Assembly (NCBI GenBank): GCA_903847155.1
Contig: CAINCU010000028.1
Span: forward strand, 1 to 64,000
Reading direction: 5' to 3'
Source: an uncultured Gallionellaceae bacterium
GTDB taxonomy: Bacteria > Pseudomonadota > Gammaproteobacteria > Burkholderiales > Gallionellaceae
Length of the DNA stretch: 64,000 bases
The position numbers and the translations under genes are program-made. Each line of letters starts with the position of its first letter. The first letter of the stretch is position 1. Of the stretch, positions 23,200 to 35,480 are shown piece after piece. A model generated the notes under the pieces. It saw nothing but the letters and a program-made list of their open reading frames with translations. It made no database searches and was not told where the DNA came from.

Positions 23200-25260
23200 C
23201 TACAAATTCGGATACCGCACGTGGTCGATCATCTCCTGAATCTCTTTCCCCGGCGGGGCGGTCAGCAGGCTGCCGACGATGATACCGAGGAAGCCAACCG
23301 GGATGCCGAAGATGCCGGCGGAGATGGGATTGATGTCCCACCACAACGAATCATTCACACCGAAAAACGGGTAGGTGATGTACATGTAATACATGCAGGT
23401 GCCGAGTCCGCCCAGCATGCCGACGATCGCTCCGGTTTTGTTGGCGCGCCGCCAGAATACGCCGAGTGCCAGCGCGGGGAAGAACGCGGAGGCGGCCAGC
23501 GAGAATGCCGCGCCAACCAGAAACAATATGTCGCCCGGTTTGAGCGAGGTGATGTAGGCCGCGAACACGGCCACCACCAGCAGCAGCGCTTTGGATATAT
23601 ACAGGCGGCGCGAGGTCGGTGCTTTCGGGTCGATCATTTTGTAATACACGTCATGCGACAGCGAATTGGAAATGGTCAGCATCAGGCCGTCTGCCGTGGA
23701 CAGCGCGGCGGCCAGACCGCCCGCCGCCACCAGCGCCGTGATCACATAGGGCAAGCCCGCGATCTCCGGCGTGGCCAGCACGATCAGGTCGCCGCCGATG
23801 GTGACTTCGGACAATTGCACAATGCCGTCGTGGTTGATGTCGGTCACGCTCATCAGCGATTTGTCCACCGAGGCCCAAGCGGAGACCCAACTCGGCAGTT
23901 CGGAAAAACTGGAACCCACCAGCAAGGTATAGACATCGTATTTGGCCAGCACCGCCAGCGCGGGTGCAGTGAGGTAAAGCAGCGAGATGAAGAACAGCGC
24001 CCAGAACACCGACTTGCGCGATTCGGTCACCGAGGTGGTGGTGTAAAAGCGCATCAGGATATGCGGCAGCGCGGCGGTGCCGACCATCAGGCACAGCACC
24101 AGTGCCATGAAATTTTTGCGCTTGTTATCGCGCACCTTTTCCGTCGGCCCGGCGAACGGTTCGGCATGTGCCATGATCGGGCCGGATTTGACTTTGTCGG
24201 TCTCGGCCTCCTGCCGCCACGCACTGCGCGCAGCGGCGACATCCGCCGGAAAATCAGCCACAGCGCGATTGGCCGTTTCCAGCTGCCTGGGGTCTGTCTC
24301 GTGTTTGGTTTTCAAGTCGGTTCCTGCTTTGACCAGTCGCTCTTTTTCCTGGGCAAGGTAGGTCGCGCCGCCTGCGTCCAGTGCCTTCAATTTGTCTTCC
24401 GCCGCTGTCTCGCGTTGCTTGAAGATGGCACGCACTTCCGCTTCACGCGCACCTTCCGGCGTGGTCGGATCGTTCAACACTTGTTCGCGTGCGGTGACTT
24501 TTTCCAGCACATAGCCGTAAGCGATTTGCGGGATCGGGTTGCCGGTGTGCTTCACCGACAACCAGATCACCGGGATCATGTAAGCCACGATCAGGATGAT
24601 GTATTGCGCCACCTGCGTCCAGGTCACAGCACGCATGCCGCCCAAAAACGAACACACCAGAATGCTGCCCAAGCCGACAAACACGCCGACCCCGAAATCC
24701 AGTCCGGTGAAGCGGCTGGTGATCAGCCCCACGCCGTAGATTTGCGCGATCACATAGGTGAACGAACACAGGATGGCGGCGAACACGCCGATGGAACGCG
24801 GGATGTTGCCGCCGTAACGTGCGCCGAGAAAATCCGGGATAGTGAACTGGCCGAACTTGCGCAGATACGGCGCCAGCAACAACGCCACCAGCACGAAGCC
24901 GCCGGTCCATCCCAGCACGAAGGCCAAGCCATCGTAACCGGACAGGTACAGCGTGCCCGCCAGACCGATGAAACTGGCCGCCGACATCCAGTCCGCACCC
25001 ACCGCCATGCCGTTGAAGAACGCCGGCACGCGCCGTCCAGCCACATAGTATTCCGCGACATCCGAGGTGCGGGAAAGAATGCCGATGCCCGCATACAGCA
25101 ACACCGTCACGCCGAGGAAGATGTAACCCAGTATCTTGTTGGGCACCCCCATCTGTTCGAGGATGGACAGCAAGACCACGAAGCCGATGAAGCCGCCCGT
25201 GTACAGTGCGTAGTAACGCTTAAGCTGCGAGACAAAGCGCGATTGTGCGGGCCCGGCCAT
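23200..25260 (-). CDS. Sodium:solute symporter large subunit (VC_2705-like subfamily)
   Basis: A 686-residue SSS-family transporter with about 13 hydrophobic segments, the YYVAGR motif near residue 71 and the GADWMSAASFIG stretch near 88, as in ActP/acetate-type symporters. A long hydrophilic, coiled segment (about 253-382) interrupts the transporter, as in the subfamily paired with a small DUF4212 subunit. It probably takes up a small carboxylate with Na+, but the substrate is not proven. It overlaps the small-subunit gene by one base. Confidence 0.88.
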   Translation of the reverse strand: MAGPAQSRFVSQLKRYYALYTGGFIGFVVLLSILEQMGVPNKILGYIFLGVTVLLYAGIGILSRTSDVAEYYVAGRRVPAFFNGMAVGADWMSAASFIGLAGTLYLSGYDGLAFVLGWTGGFVLVALLLAPYLRKFGQFTIPDFLGARYGGNIPRSIGVFAAILCSFTYVIAQIYGVGLITSRFTGLDFGVGVFVGLGSILVCSFLGGMRAVTWTQVAQYIILIVAYMIPVIWLSVKHTGNPIPQIAYGYVLEKVTAREQVLNDPTTPEGAREAEVRAIFKQRETAAEDKLKALDAGGATYLAQEKERLVKAGTDLKTKHETDPRQLETANRAVADFPADVAAARSAWRQEAETDKVKSGPIMAHAEPFAGPTEKVRDNKRKNFMALVLCLMVGTAALPHILMRFYTTTSVTESRKSVFWALFFISLLYLTAPALAVLAKYDVYTLLVGSSFSELPSWVSAWASVDKSLMSVTDINHDGIVQLSEVTIGGDLIVLATPEIAGLPYVITALVAAGGLAAALSTADGLMLTISNSLSHDVYYKMIDPKAPTSRRLYISKALLLVVAVFAAYITSLKPGDILFLVGAAFSLAASAFFPALALGVFWRRANKTGAIVGMLGGLGTCMYYMYITYPFFGVNDSLWWDINPISAGIFGIPVGFLGIIVGSLLTAPPGKEIQEMIDHVRYPNL

Positions 25261-25523
25261 CAGTTGTCATCCTCATGCACGTCGAACTCGCGGTCCAACT
25301 GGTCCATGCGGTACGCGTAATAGCCAACCAGAATCACATAGACCAGCAACGCGCCCTGCGCGTCAATGTAAAACGGGAACGGAAAGCCAAGGATGGTGAT
25401 GGACTGCAATTCGCGCGCATACCAACCGATAACAAAAGTGGCCACAAACCAGATCACCAACAGCCACGCGGTCAGTCGGCTATTTTTTTTCCAGTACTGC
25501 TTGTGTTTCTCGGTGAGTTGCAT
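25260..25523 (-). CDS. Sodium:solute symporter small subunit (DUF4212)
   Basis: An 87-residue protein with two membrane helices (about 16-36 and 50-70), starting MQLTEKHKQYWKKN, the conserved DUF4212 start. It is always found just upstream of VC_2705-type symporters and is taken to be their accessory subunit. The stop and the large-subunit start share one base. Confidence 0.88.
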   Translation of the reverse strand: MQLTEKHKQYWKKNSRLTAWLLVIWFVATFVIGWYARELQSITILGFPFPFYIDAQGALLVYVILVGYYAYRMDQLDREFDVHEDDN

Positions 25524-25721
25524 GATTTCCTTGTTTGAGGCGCGCGGTTACAAGCGTTGGAGTATGCCAAGCTGCGATGAAGTCTGTAAACAAAAAACCT
25601 CATCCCCAATGCAGTCGCCCGTCAGCTTGGACAATTACCCTCTTCCACTTAGAATAGCCGCGAGCTGGCGGCGCGATGCCCCATCGTGCATCACGCCCCA
25701 TGACAGTAACTTAAGCCCAAA

Positions 25722-25740
25722 TACTTACAAGGTACTTACA
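25722..25740 (+). promoter_or_regulatory. Direct repeat TACTTACA x2 before the response regulator gene
   Basis: TACTTACA occurs at 25722-25729 and 25733-25740, an 11-base spacing close to one helical turn, with a weaker TAACTTAA at 25707. OmpR-family regulators usually bind such direct repeats. The site lies directly before the start codon, so autoregulation or control of the divergent symporter genes is plausible. Confidence 0.45.
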
Positions 25741-25745
25741 CGTCA

Positions 25746-26429
25746 ATGCGCATTCTGATTGCCGAAGATGATGAGGTTCTATCCGACGGTTTATGCCATT
25801 CCATGCGCCAGTCCGGTTACGCCGTGGACTGCGTGAAAGATGGGCAGGCGGCGAAGGTGATCCTCAGCGGCGAGCAACCTTTCGATCTGGTGATCCTTGA
25901 TCTGGGCTTGCCCAAGGTGGATGGCTTCAGCGTGCTGCGCTGCCTGCGCGAAAAGAACAAACAAGTTCCCGTGATCATTCTTACCGCGCGTGATGCGGAA
26001 GGCGACCGTGTCAAAGGCCTCGATCTGGGCGCGGACGATTACATGATCAAGCCGTTCAGCCTGCCGGAACTGGAAGCGCGCGTGCGCGCCTTGATCCGGC
26101 GCGGGCAATGCGGGGTGAATCCGGTTTACAGTTGCGGCGCTTTAACCTTCGACAGCGTCGGGCGGCGCGCCACCGTCAACGGCGCGCCGCTGGAACTTAC
26201 CACTCGCGAGTTGAGCGTGCTGGAAGCATTGATGTTGCGCACCGGCTGGGTGGTCAGCAAGGAGCAACTGCTGGAGCGCCTCTACAGTTATTCGGAAGAG
26301 GCCAGCAACAATGCCATTGAGGTTTACATTCACCGCCTGCGCAAAAAGATCGAGCCTGCGGGGGTAACTATCCGCACCATTCGCGGTCTTGGCTACGTAA
26401 TCGACAACATTTCCGCCCCGGCCAAATGA
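25746..26429 (+). CDS. OmpR-family response regulator (QseB/TctD-like)
   Basis: A 227-residue regulator: receiver domain with the acidic pair at D8/D9, phosphoacceptor D52 in LVILDLGLP and K near 102 (YMIKPFS), then a winged-helix DNA-binding domain (about 125-222) ending in IRTIRGLGYVID. The kinase gene follows 58 bases later. It is divergent from the Na+ symporter pair, which is the likely target. Confidence 0.92.
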   Translation: MRILIAEDDEVLSDGLCHSMRQSGYAVDCVKDGQAAKVILSGEQPFDLVILDLGLPKVDGFSVLRCLREKNKQVPVIILTARDAEGDRVKGLDLGADDYMIKPFSLPELEARVRALIRRGQCGVNPVYSCGALTFDSVGRRATVNGAPLELTTRELSVLEALMLRTGWVVSKEQLLERLYSYSEEASNNAIEVYIHRLRKKIEPAGVTIRTIRGLGYVIDNISAPAK

Positions 26430-26487
26430 CGCAGCACCGCCCGCGATGCCAGCAACCCGCCCGACAGGCAGGATATGAATAAACGTC

Positions 26488-27882
26488 ATGGATAACAACA
26501 TCCGTTCCCTGCGCAGTTACCTCATGCAGAGGTTGCTGATCTCGCTCTATCTACTTTGGATTATCAGTACGGTCGTGGGTTACTTCGCCACCATCAACTA
26601 TGCCAACCAGCCCTATGATCTGGTATTGCTGCAACGCGCCAATGAAGTCGCGGCAGAGCTCAAACTTGGCAGCGGACATGAGCGTCTGGATATAGTGCCG
26701 GCGCTTCCCGACGGTTCCGACGTGGGCATGCCAGATCGCGTGGTCTATACCGTGACCGATAGCGAAGGCAGGAAACTCGCCGGCAATGGCAACACCTTGC
26801 GCCCGCTCTCCTACCGGCGCGGCAGAGACGGGCCGCTGTTCAGCAACGGCGAACGCGAAGGACAAAAGACGCGAATGGTCAGCCTGACCTTCAACTCCAA
26901 CGGCAGGATTCTGCAGTTGCATGTGTCCGAAACTACGCAACAACGGCAGGCGCTGATACGCGGTATTCTGGCCAACATCGTGATCCCGCAACTTTTGCTC
27001 ACTTTGATCGCACTGGCCGTGGTCTGGTATGGCTTGAAGCAGGGTTTGCGCCCGCTCGAACGACTGCGGCGCGATGTATTGAACCGACGGCGCGACGATT
27101 TGAGTCAGCTGGATAAAAGCAAAGCACCCGCCGAAGTGCGCCCGCTGATTGATGCGGTCAACGATCTGCTGGAACGTTTAAAGCAGGTAATGGCGGCGCA
27201 ACAGCGCTTCGTCGCCGATGCGGCGCACCAGTTGCGCACACCGTTCGCCGGGCTTAAAACGCAGTCCGAACTGGCACTCCGCACGGACGACACGGCTCGC
27301 AAACAACACGCGTTGCAACATATTCTCACCAGCACCCAGCATGGCATTCGCTTGGTCAATCAGCTTTTATCCCTTGCGCGCAATGAGCCGGGCGGACAGA
27401 GCATCGACAGTTTCAAGCCGTTGAACCTCAATCAGTTGGCACAGGAATGCACGGTCAACTGGGTGCCAATTGCACTGGAGAAAAACATCGACCTGGGTTA
27501 CGACGGCGCCCCCGATGCGGCAGTAGTGCAAGGCGATGCCGCCAGCCTGACAGAAATGCTCAACAACCTGATCGACAACGCCATCCGCTATACCCCGACA
27601 GGCGGGCATATAACGGTGTGCGTCAAAGTGTCACTGCACGGTGCCGAATTGTGCGTGGAAGACAACGGCCCCGGCATCGATCCGCAACACCGCGAGCGCG
27701 TGTTTGAACGGTTCTACCGCATTCTCGGCAGCGGACAAAGCGGCAGCGGATTAGGGCTGTCCATCGTCGCCGAAGTCGCCAAGCGCCATAACGCCGAACT
27801 AACGCTGGACGCAGGGCATGACGGAATAGGAACGCGGATCAGCCTGCGTTTTCCAAACTGCCAGCCTGATTACTCCACCTGA
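26488..27882 (+). CDS. Sensor histidine kinase (QseC/TctE-like)
   Basis: A 464-residue kinase with TM1 at about 14-34, a periplasmic domain (about 35-160), TM2 at about 160-180, HAMP, and the H-box AAHQLRTPFAGLKTQ with H247. The N, G1 and G2 boxes are visible as LIDNAIRYTP, EDNGPGID and GSGLGLSIV. It would sense an unknown periplasmic ligand and drive the regulator encoded upstream. TctE-type kinases commonly control carboxylate transport, which suits the neighbouring symporter. Confidence 0.9.
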   Translation: MDNNIRSLRSYLMQRLLISLYLLWIISTVVGYFATINYANQPYDLVLLQRANEVAAELKLGSGHERLDIVPALPDGSDVGMPDRVVYTVTDSEGRKLAGNGNTLRPLSYRRGRDGPLFSNGEREGQKTRMVSLTFNSNGRILQLHVSETTQQRQALIRGILANIVIPQLLLTLIALAVVWYGLKQGLRPLERLRRDVLNRRRDDLSQLDKSKAPAEVRPLIDAVNDLLERLKQVMAAQQRFVADAAHQLRTPFAGLKTQSELALRTDDTARKQHALQHILTSTQHGIRLVNQLLSLARNEPGGQSIDSFKPLNLNQLAQECTVNWVPIALEKNIDLGYDGAPDAAVVQGDAASLTEMLNNLIDNAIRYTPTGGHITVCVKVSLHGAELCVEDNGPGIDPQHRERVFERFYRILGSGQSGSGLGLSIVAEVAKRHNAELTLDAGHDGIGTRISLRFPNCQPDYST

Positions 27883-27892
27883 ACAACACGCT

Positions 27893-27922
27893 CTGTAGGT
27901 GCGAATTCATTCGCACCTACAG
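27893..27922. repeat. Perfect 30-base palindrome with CTGTAGGTGCGAAT arms
   Basis: CTGTAGGTGCGAAT is followed by TC and then its exact complement. Such GTAGGTGCGAATTCATTCGC elements are common intergenic repeats in proteobacteria. It lies 11 bases after the kinase stop and could end its transcript. Confidence 0.7.
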
Positions 27923-27944
27923 ACACTTTAACTTCACAACACCA

Positions 27945-27980
27945 AAAGAAAGCGGGGAATCAGGCCATGCCTGATTCCCC
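27945..27980 (-). terminator. Terminator of the phosphoribulokinase gene
   Basis: On the minus strand a perfect 12-base-pair stem (GGGGAATCAGGC, loop ATG, GCCTGATTCCCC) is followed by GCTTTCTTTT. It lies 28 bases after the prk stop. Confidence 0.75.
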
Positions 27981-28007
27981 GTGTAGTTAGTTCTGTTCCT
28001 GCTACTA

Positions 28008-28898
28008 CTACTTCTTTTTCTTCTCAATCATCTCGTGCATGATTGGCGCGAGGATGATTTCCATCGCGAGACTCATCTTGCCGCCGGGCGTTACCAGTGT
28101 GTTGGCGCGCGACATAAAAGAGTTCGGGATCATACTGAGGTAGTACGGAAAATCCACACCCTTGGGATTGCTGAAGCGAATGACCACGAAGCTTTCATCC
28201 GGCGTCGGAATGTCGCTGGCAATGAAAGGGTTGGAGGTGTCGACCGTGGCCACGCGTTGGAAGTTGATGTGGGTGCGCGAGAATTGCGGGGTAATGTATT
28301 TCACGTAGTCCGGCATACGACGCAGGATGGTATCCACAGTCGCTTCGGCGGAATAGCCGCGTTCCTTCTTGTCACGATGGATCTTCTGGATCCATTCGAG
28401 GTTGACCACCGGCACCACGCCGATACCCAAGTCTACGTATTTTCCCGCATTGATATCGTCATCTACCACCAAGCCGTGCAGACCTTCATAGAACAGTAGG
28501 TCGGAGTTCGATTCGATATCTTCCCACGGCGTGAACACGCCCGGAACCAGGTCGGTCAGGCCGAAATGCTGGTTGTGCAACTCCGCCTCATCTGCGCTAT
28601 GCACGTAGTAACGGCGTTTGCACATGCCGGTTTCGCCGTAGGTCTTGAACATTTCTTCGATCTTGGGGAAGTGGTTGGCTTCCGGGCCGAAGTGGCTGAA
28701 TGAATAGTTGCATTCCTTGGCGGCCTCTGCAACCGCAGTACGGAATGCAGCACGATTCAGGCTGTGCAGGCTATCGCCCTCGATGACCGCAGCCTTGATG
28801 CCTTCACGGCGGAAGATGTTCTCAAACGCGAGCTTGACGGTGGTGGTGCCAGCGCCAGACGAGCCGGTGACAGCAATAACTGGATGCTTACGGGACAT
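28008..28898 (-). CDS. prk: Phosphoribulokinase (class I, bacterial)
   Basis: Converts ribulose 5-phosphate to ribulose 1,5-bisphosphate, the step that feeds RuBisCO. The 296-residue protein shows the P-loop GSSGAGTTT near residue 12, EGDSLHSLNR near 40, and LFYEGLHGLV near 134. Length and the lack of the plant-type regulatory cysteines fit the octameric bacterial enzyme. It is alone here, with no RuBisCO genes in the window, and is divergent from leuS. It is the main evidence that the host is a Calvin-cycle autotroph. Confidence 0.95.
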   Translation of the reverse strand: MSRKHPVIAVTGSSGAGTTTVKLAFENIFRREGIKAAVIEGDSLHSLNRAAFRTAVAEAAKECNYSFSHFGPEANHFPKIEEMFKTYGETGMCKRRYYVHSADEAELHNQHFGLTDLVPGVFTPWEDIESNSDLLFYEGLHGLVVDDDINAGKYVDLGIGVVPVVNLEWIQKIHRDKKERGYSAEATVDTILRRMPDYVKYITPQFSRTHINFQRVATVDTSNPFIASDIPTPDESFVVIRFSNPKGVDFPYYLSMIPNSFMSRANTLVTPGGKMSLAMEIILAPIMHEMIEKKKK

Positions 28899-29002
28899 TT
28901 GCTACTCTCCTGAAAGTTGATTAAATAACATTGGTATTGAATTCTAACCCAGTTTCGCCGCCTAGCGCGAGACGCCAGAATTCAGCACGTTTCCTTCAAT
29001 AG

Positions 29003-31752
<2,750 letters not shown>

Positions 31753-31753
<1 letters not shown>

Positions 31754-32262
31754 TGACAACAACGCGAAACGCATTTTTGTTATTGATGATGCTTGCACTC
31801 GCCGCGTGCAACTTCCATTTGCGCGGCAGCAACATTTCAGGCGACCAATTCCCGTTCAAATCGTTGTACCTGAAGGCGCCGGAAGGCCTTCCTTTCGTCG
31901 GTGATTTGAAGCATGACTTGAAGATCAACAGGATCGCGCTGGCCGCCACACCCGAGCAGGCGGATTTGGTATTGGAAGTAGTCTCAATACAAGCTACCAA
32001 GCAAATCCTGTCTCTTTCCGGTAGCGGGCGCGTGCAGGAATACCAATTGTTCTACCGTGTCTCACTGCGCGCTTATGATAAGCAGAAGACGGATTGGCTG
32101 CCTGTGGAAGATATTTCAATGTCGCGAACAATGCCGTACGACGATACGCAAATCCTTGCCGATCAGGAAGAAGAAGCTATGCTCTACAAGGACATGCGCT
32201 CCGATGCGGTAGCGCAAGCCATACGCCGTTTGAGTCGTGCCAAGCCACAACCTATGCCATGA
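31753..32262 (+). CDS. lptE: LPS-assembly lipoprotein LptE
   Basis: A 169-residue lipoprotein (lipobox LAAC, C19) that plugs the LptD barrel in the outer membrane for LPS insertion. CNFHLRG after the cysteine is typical of LptE. Its place between leuS and holA is the standard proteobacterial order. It overlaps holA by 4 bases. Confidence 0.92.
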
Positions 32263-33323
32263 GAATCACCAGCGAAGACCTGCCGCATCAGCTGTCCAAG
32301 GGCTTGGGTTCGCTGTATGTGATTCACGGTGAAGCCTTGCTGCTTGCCATTGAAGCCGCGGATGCCGTGCGCACTGCCGCGCGCGAAGCGGGTTACAGCG
32401 AACGCGAAGTGCTGATTGCCGAGCAGGGTTTCAAGTGGGCTGAGTTGCGCAACTGCGCGCAGAGTATGTCGCTATTCTCCTCACGCAAAGTGATTGACCT
32501 GCGCATCCCATCCGGCAAACCCGGCGTAGAGGGGGCACAAGCGCTGCAAGCGCACTGTGAAGATTTGAACGAGGATACGCTCACGCTGATTTCATTACCG
32601 CGAATTGACGGTACGGCGATGAAGAGTAAATGGTTCGCCGCGCTGGAAAAACACGGCACCATTATCAACACCGATGAAGTGACTCTTGCCGCGTTGCCGG
32701 CATGGATTGCCGCGCGCATGAAGAAACAGGGCCAGTCTGCCGATCCAGACACGCTGGCGTTTCTGGCACAACGTGTGGAAGGCAATCTGCTCGCGGCGTT
32801 TCAGGAGATACAAAAACTCGCGCTGCTATTTCCGCAAGGGCAGCTTTCCTTCGAGCAGGTGAAAGAATCGGTGATGGATGTGGCTCGCTACGACGTGTAC
32901 AAACTTTCCGAGGCGATGCTGGCGGGCGATGCCGCGCGCTATGTGCGTATCCTAGACGGTTTGCGTGCTGAAGGGACGGCCACGGTGTTGATCTTGTGGG
33001 CCATCGCGGAAGACATCCGCGCATTGGCTAAAGTCTCGCGCGCCATGCAGCAAAGCGGCAATCTCGCCAGTGCATTGCGCGAGGCACGGGTGTGGGGTGC
33101 AAAACAAAAGCAAGTGGAACGTGCGGTGCGCCGTTTCACGCCGACTTTCGCCGAGCGCGCGCTGCGTCAGGCCGCTTTGATCGACCGCCTGATAAAAGGT
33201 CTGCGTCATGGCGATGTGTGGGATGAACTACTACAACTCGGCGTGCGTTGCGCGCGGGCAGGTGCCCCAAAGGGAGGCAATCCGCAGCCCGCCAGAGGCT
33301 GGGCGGAGTTGACACTCCGATGA
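32259..33323 (+). CDS. holA: DNA polymerase III subunit delta
   Basis: The clamp-loader subunit that opens the beta clamp. The 354-residue protein starts MRITSEDLPHQLSKGLGSLY, followed by VIHGE and the KVIDLRIPSGKPG region, and ends in the usual helical collar. The start is set by the ATGA overlap with lptE; a longer in-frame opening from 32094 lies inside lptE and is rejected. The C-terminal tail overlaps cutA by 4 bases. Confidence 0.93.
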   Translation: MRITSEDLPHQLSKGLGSLYVIHGEALLLAIEAADAVRTAAREAGYSEREVLIAEQGFKWAELRNCAQSMSLFSSRKVIDLRIPSGKPGVEGAQALQAHCEDLNEDTLTLISLPRIDGTAMKSKWFAALEKHGTIINTDEVTLAALPAWIAARMKKQGQSADPDTLAFLAQRVEGNLLAAFQEIQKLALLFPQGQLSFEQVKESVMDVARYDVYKLSEAMLAGDAARYVRILDGLRAEGTATVLILWAIAEDIRALAKVSRAMQQSGNLASALREARVWGAKQKQVERAVRRFTPTFAERALRQAALIDRLIKGLRHGDVWDELLQLGVRCARAGAPKGGNPQPARGWAELTLR

Positions 33324-33658
33324 GCGAACAAGAAGTATTGCTGGTCATCACCAACCTTCCGGATCGCGCTGCTGCGGAACGAATTGCCGAAAGCCTGGTC
33401 GCAGAAGGCGTCGCGGCCTGCGTGAATGTACTGGCTGAATGTACTTCGATCTATCGCTGGCAAGGCAAGCTGGAGCATGCCAACGAAGTGCCGCTGCTTA
33501 TCAAGTCAACTCGCGCGGCATATCCGCAACTGGAAAGTGTATTACGCAAACTGCATCCTTATGAACTGCCGGAGATCATCGCGTTGCCCGTCAGCGCTGG
33601 TTTGCCGGAATATTTGAACTGGGTCGTACAAGAGACCTCACCGAAGAAGGCAATATGA
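33320..33658 (+). CDS. cutA: Divalent-cation tolerance protein CutA
   Basis: A 112-residue trimeric ferredoxin-like protein. The CVNVLAECTSIYRWQGK segment (CxN-----SIYRW-G) and the HPYELPEI motif identify CutA1. It is linked to divalent-metal tolerance in E. coli, where cutA also precedes dsbD, as here. The ATGA overlap with holA sets the start. Confidence 0.94.
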   Translation: MSEQEVLLVITNLPDRAAAERIAESLVAEGVAACVNVLAECTSIYRWQGKLEHANEVPLLIKSTRAAYPQLESVLRKLHPYELPEIIALPVSAGLPEYLNWVVQETSPKKAI

Positions 33659-35457
33659 TTCGTAAACTGATTTTGAATTTTATTTTGTTAATGTGTGTCG
33701 CGCCTCTGGCGCACGCGGACTTTCTATCTTTCGGTAACAAGCAGCCGAGCTTTCTTCCCGCCGACCAGGCCTTTGCGCTGGAAGTGCGTGCGGTCGATCA
33801 GCACAAGCTGCTTGCCAGTTTCAAAATCACGCCAAGTTATTATCTGTATCGCGACAAAGTCAGCTTTACTGTCGCCGACAGCAAAACTAAAATCACACGC
33901 ATTTCACTGCCCAAAGGCGACACCAAGAACGATCCCAACTTCGGTGTGATCGAGATTTACCACAAATCATTTCAGGCAGAGATCGAGCTGGATAAAGTGG
34001 ATACAAGTAAGCCGCTGATCTTGAACGCGAGCTATCAAGGGTGCAGCGAACAGGGACTTTGCTATCCGCCGATTGAAAAAACTTTCCATATTGAATTCGT
34101 GCAGACGGTCAGTGCCGCGCCTCTTGTCCCGGCACCCATCGCCGAAACCAAGCCCGCTGCCGAAAGCGAAAACACGCAGATCGCTAATCTGTTCAAGAAC
34201 GGCAGTTTCTGGCTGATAGTTTCATTCTTCTTTGGTGCAGGTCTATTGCTCTCGCTTACACCCTGCGTGTTCCCGATGATTCCCATTCTGTCCGGCATCA
34301 TTGTCGGGCGCGGTCACAAGATCACCCACGCGCACGCTTTCATTTTGTCGCTGGCTTATGTGCTGGGCATGGCGGTCACCTATGCTCTCGCGGGAGTCGC
34401 GGCGGGTTATTCCGGCAACCTGCTTTCCAACGCGTTGCAAACACCCTGGGTGCTGGGAAGCTTTGCCGCTGTGTTCGTGGTGCTGTCACTCGCCATGTTC
34501 GGTTTCTATGAGTTTCAATTGCCCATCGCGTTACAGAGCAGGATCAGCGATACCAGCAACAAATTGCACGGCGGCCATCTTTCCGGCGTGTTCGGCATGG
34601 GCGCCTTGTCGGCCATCATCATCGGGCCTTGCGTCGCCGCACCGTTGGCTGGCGCATTACTATATATAAGCCAGACGCACGATGCGGCGCTAGGTGGCAC
34701 CGCGCTGTTCGCACTGGCACTGGGCATGGGCGTGCCGTTACTGATCATCGGCACCTCGGCTGGCGCATTGCTGCCCAAGGCGGGCGCCTGGATGGAAGCG
34801 GTAAAGCGTATATTCGGCGTACTGATGCTGGCCATGGCGATCTGGATCATCTCGCCCGTCATCCCGCTCAGCGCGCAAATGCTGCTGTGGGCTACTTTAC
34901 TGATCTTCACGGCGATCTACCTGAATGCGCTCGATCCGCTGCCGCATAACGCTCATGGCTGGCACAGGCTGGGCAAAGGCATCGGTATCCTCGCCTTGCT
35001 GCTGGGTGTGTCCTACTTGATCGGCTCGTTGTCCGGTGCGCGCGATATTTTGCGTCCGCTCAGCAACATCGGACCTGTGACTAATGAAGCACCTATAACT
35101 CTGCGCTTTGAGCGTGTAAAAAATGCGACTGAGCTGGATGCTCGCATCAAGCAAAGTGAGGGCAAAACGGTGATGCTGGATTTCTACGCCGACTGGTGCG
35201 TTTCCTGTAAGGAAATGGAGCGCTTCACCTTCAGTGATGCGGCGGTACAAACTAAATTGAAAAACACCGTGCTGTTACAAGCGGATGTTACCGCCAACAG
35301 CGAGGACGATAAGGCGCTATTGCAGCGCTTCCAATTGTTCGGCCCTCCCGCCACCATCTTTTTCGATTCGCACGGAAAAGAAAAGCAGAACTTTCGCATA
35401 ACCGGTTATCAGGATGCCCCGCAATTCCTGCTGTCACTGAAAAGTGCCGGGTTATAA
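33655..35457 (+). CDS. dsbD: Thiol:disulfide interchange protein DsbD
   Basis: Carries electrons from cytoplasmic thioredoxin to the periplasm, needed for cytochrome c maturation and disulfide isomerisation. The 600-residue protein has a signal peptide (about 1-22), an N-terminal domain with the CSEQGLC redox pair, an eight-helix core with TPCVFPMIP and GPCVAAP cysteines, and a C-terminal thioredoxin domain with WCVSCK. The supply of reduced thiols suits a genome making many c-type hemes. It overlaps cutA by 4 bases. Confidence 0.95.
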   Translation: MIRKLILNFILLMCVAPLAHADFLSFGNKQPSFLPADQAFALEVRAVDQHKLLASFKITPSYYLYRDKVSFTVADSKTKITRISLPKGDTKNDPNFGVIEIYHKSFQAEIELDKVDTSKPLILNASYQGCSEQGLCYPPIEKTFHIEFVQTVSAAPLVPAPIAETKPAAESENTQIANLFKNGSFWLIVSFFFGAGLLLSLTPCVFPMIPILSGIIVGRGHKITHAHAFILSLAYVLGMAVTYALAGVAAGYSGNLLSNALQTPWVLGSFAAVFVVLSLAMFGFYEFQLPIALQSRISDTSNKLHGGHLSGVFGMGALSAIIIGPCVAAPLAGALLYISQTHDAALGGTALFALALGMGVPLLIIGTSAGALLPKAGAWMEAVKRIFGVLMLAMAIWIISPVIPLSAQMLLWATLLIFTAIYLNALDPLPHNAHGWHRLGKGIGILALLLGVSYLIGSLSGARDILRPLSNIGPVTNEAPITLRFERVKNATELDARIKQSEGKTVMLDFYADWCVSCKEMERFTFSDAAVQTKLKNTVLLQADVTANSEDDKALLQRFQLFGPPATIFFDSHGKEKQNFRITGYQDAPQFLLSLKSAGL

Positions 35458-35480
35458 GCAAACATCTACTAGGAGACGCC

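Noticed and set aside
23035-25320. 761-residue open frame on the plus strand
   Set aside because: It lies opposite the symporter genes, is His/Arg/Gln-rich with no domain, and is an antisense shadow of GC-rich codons.
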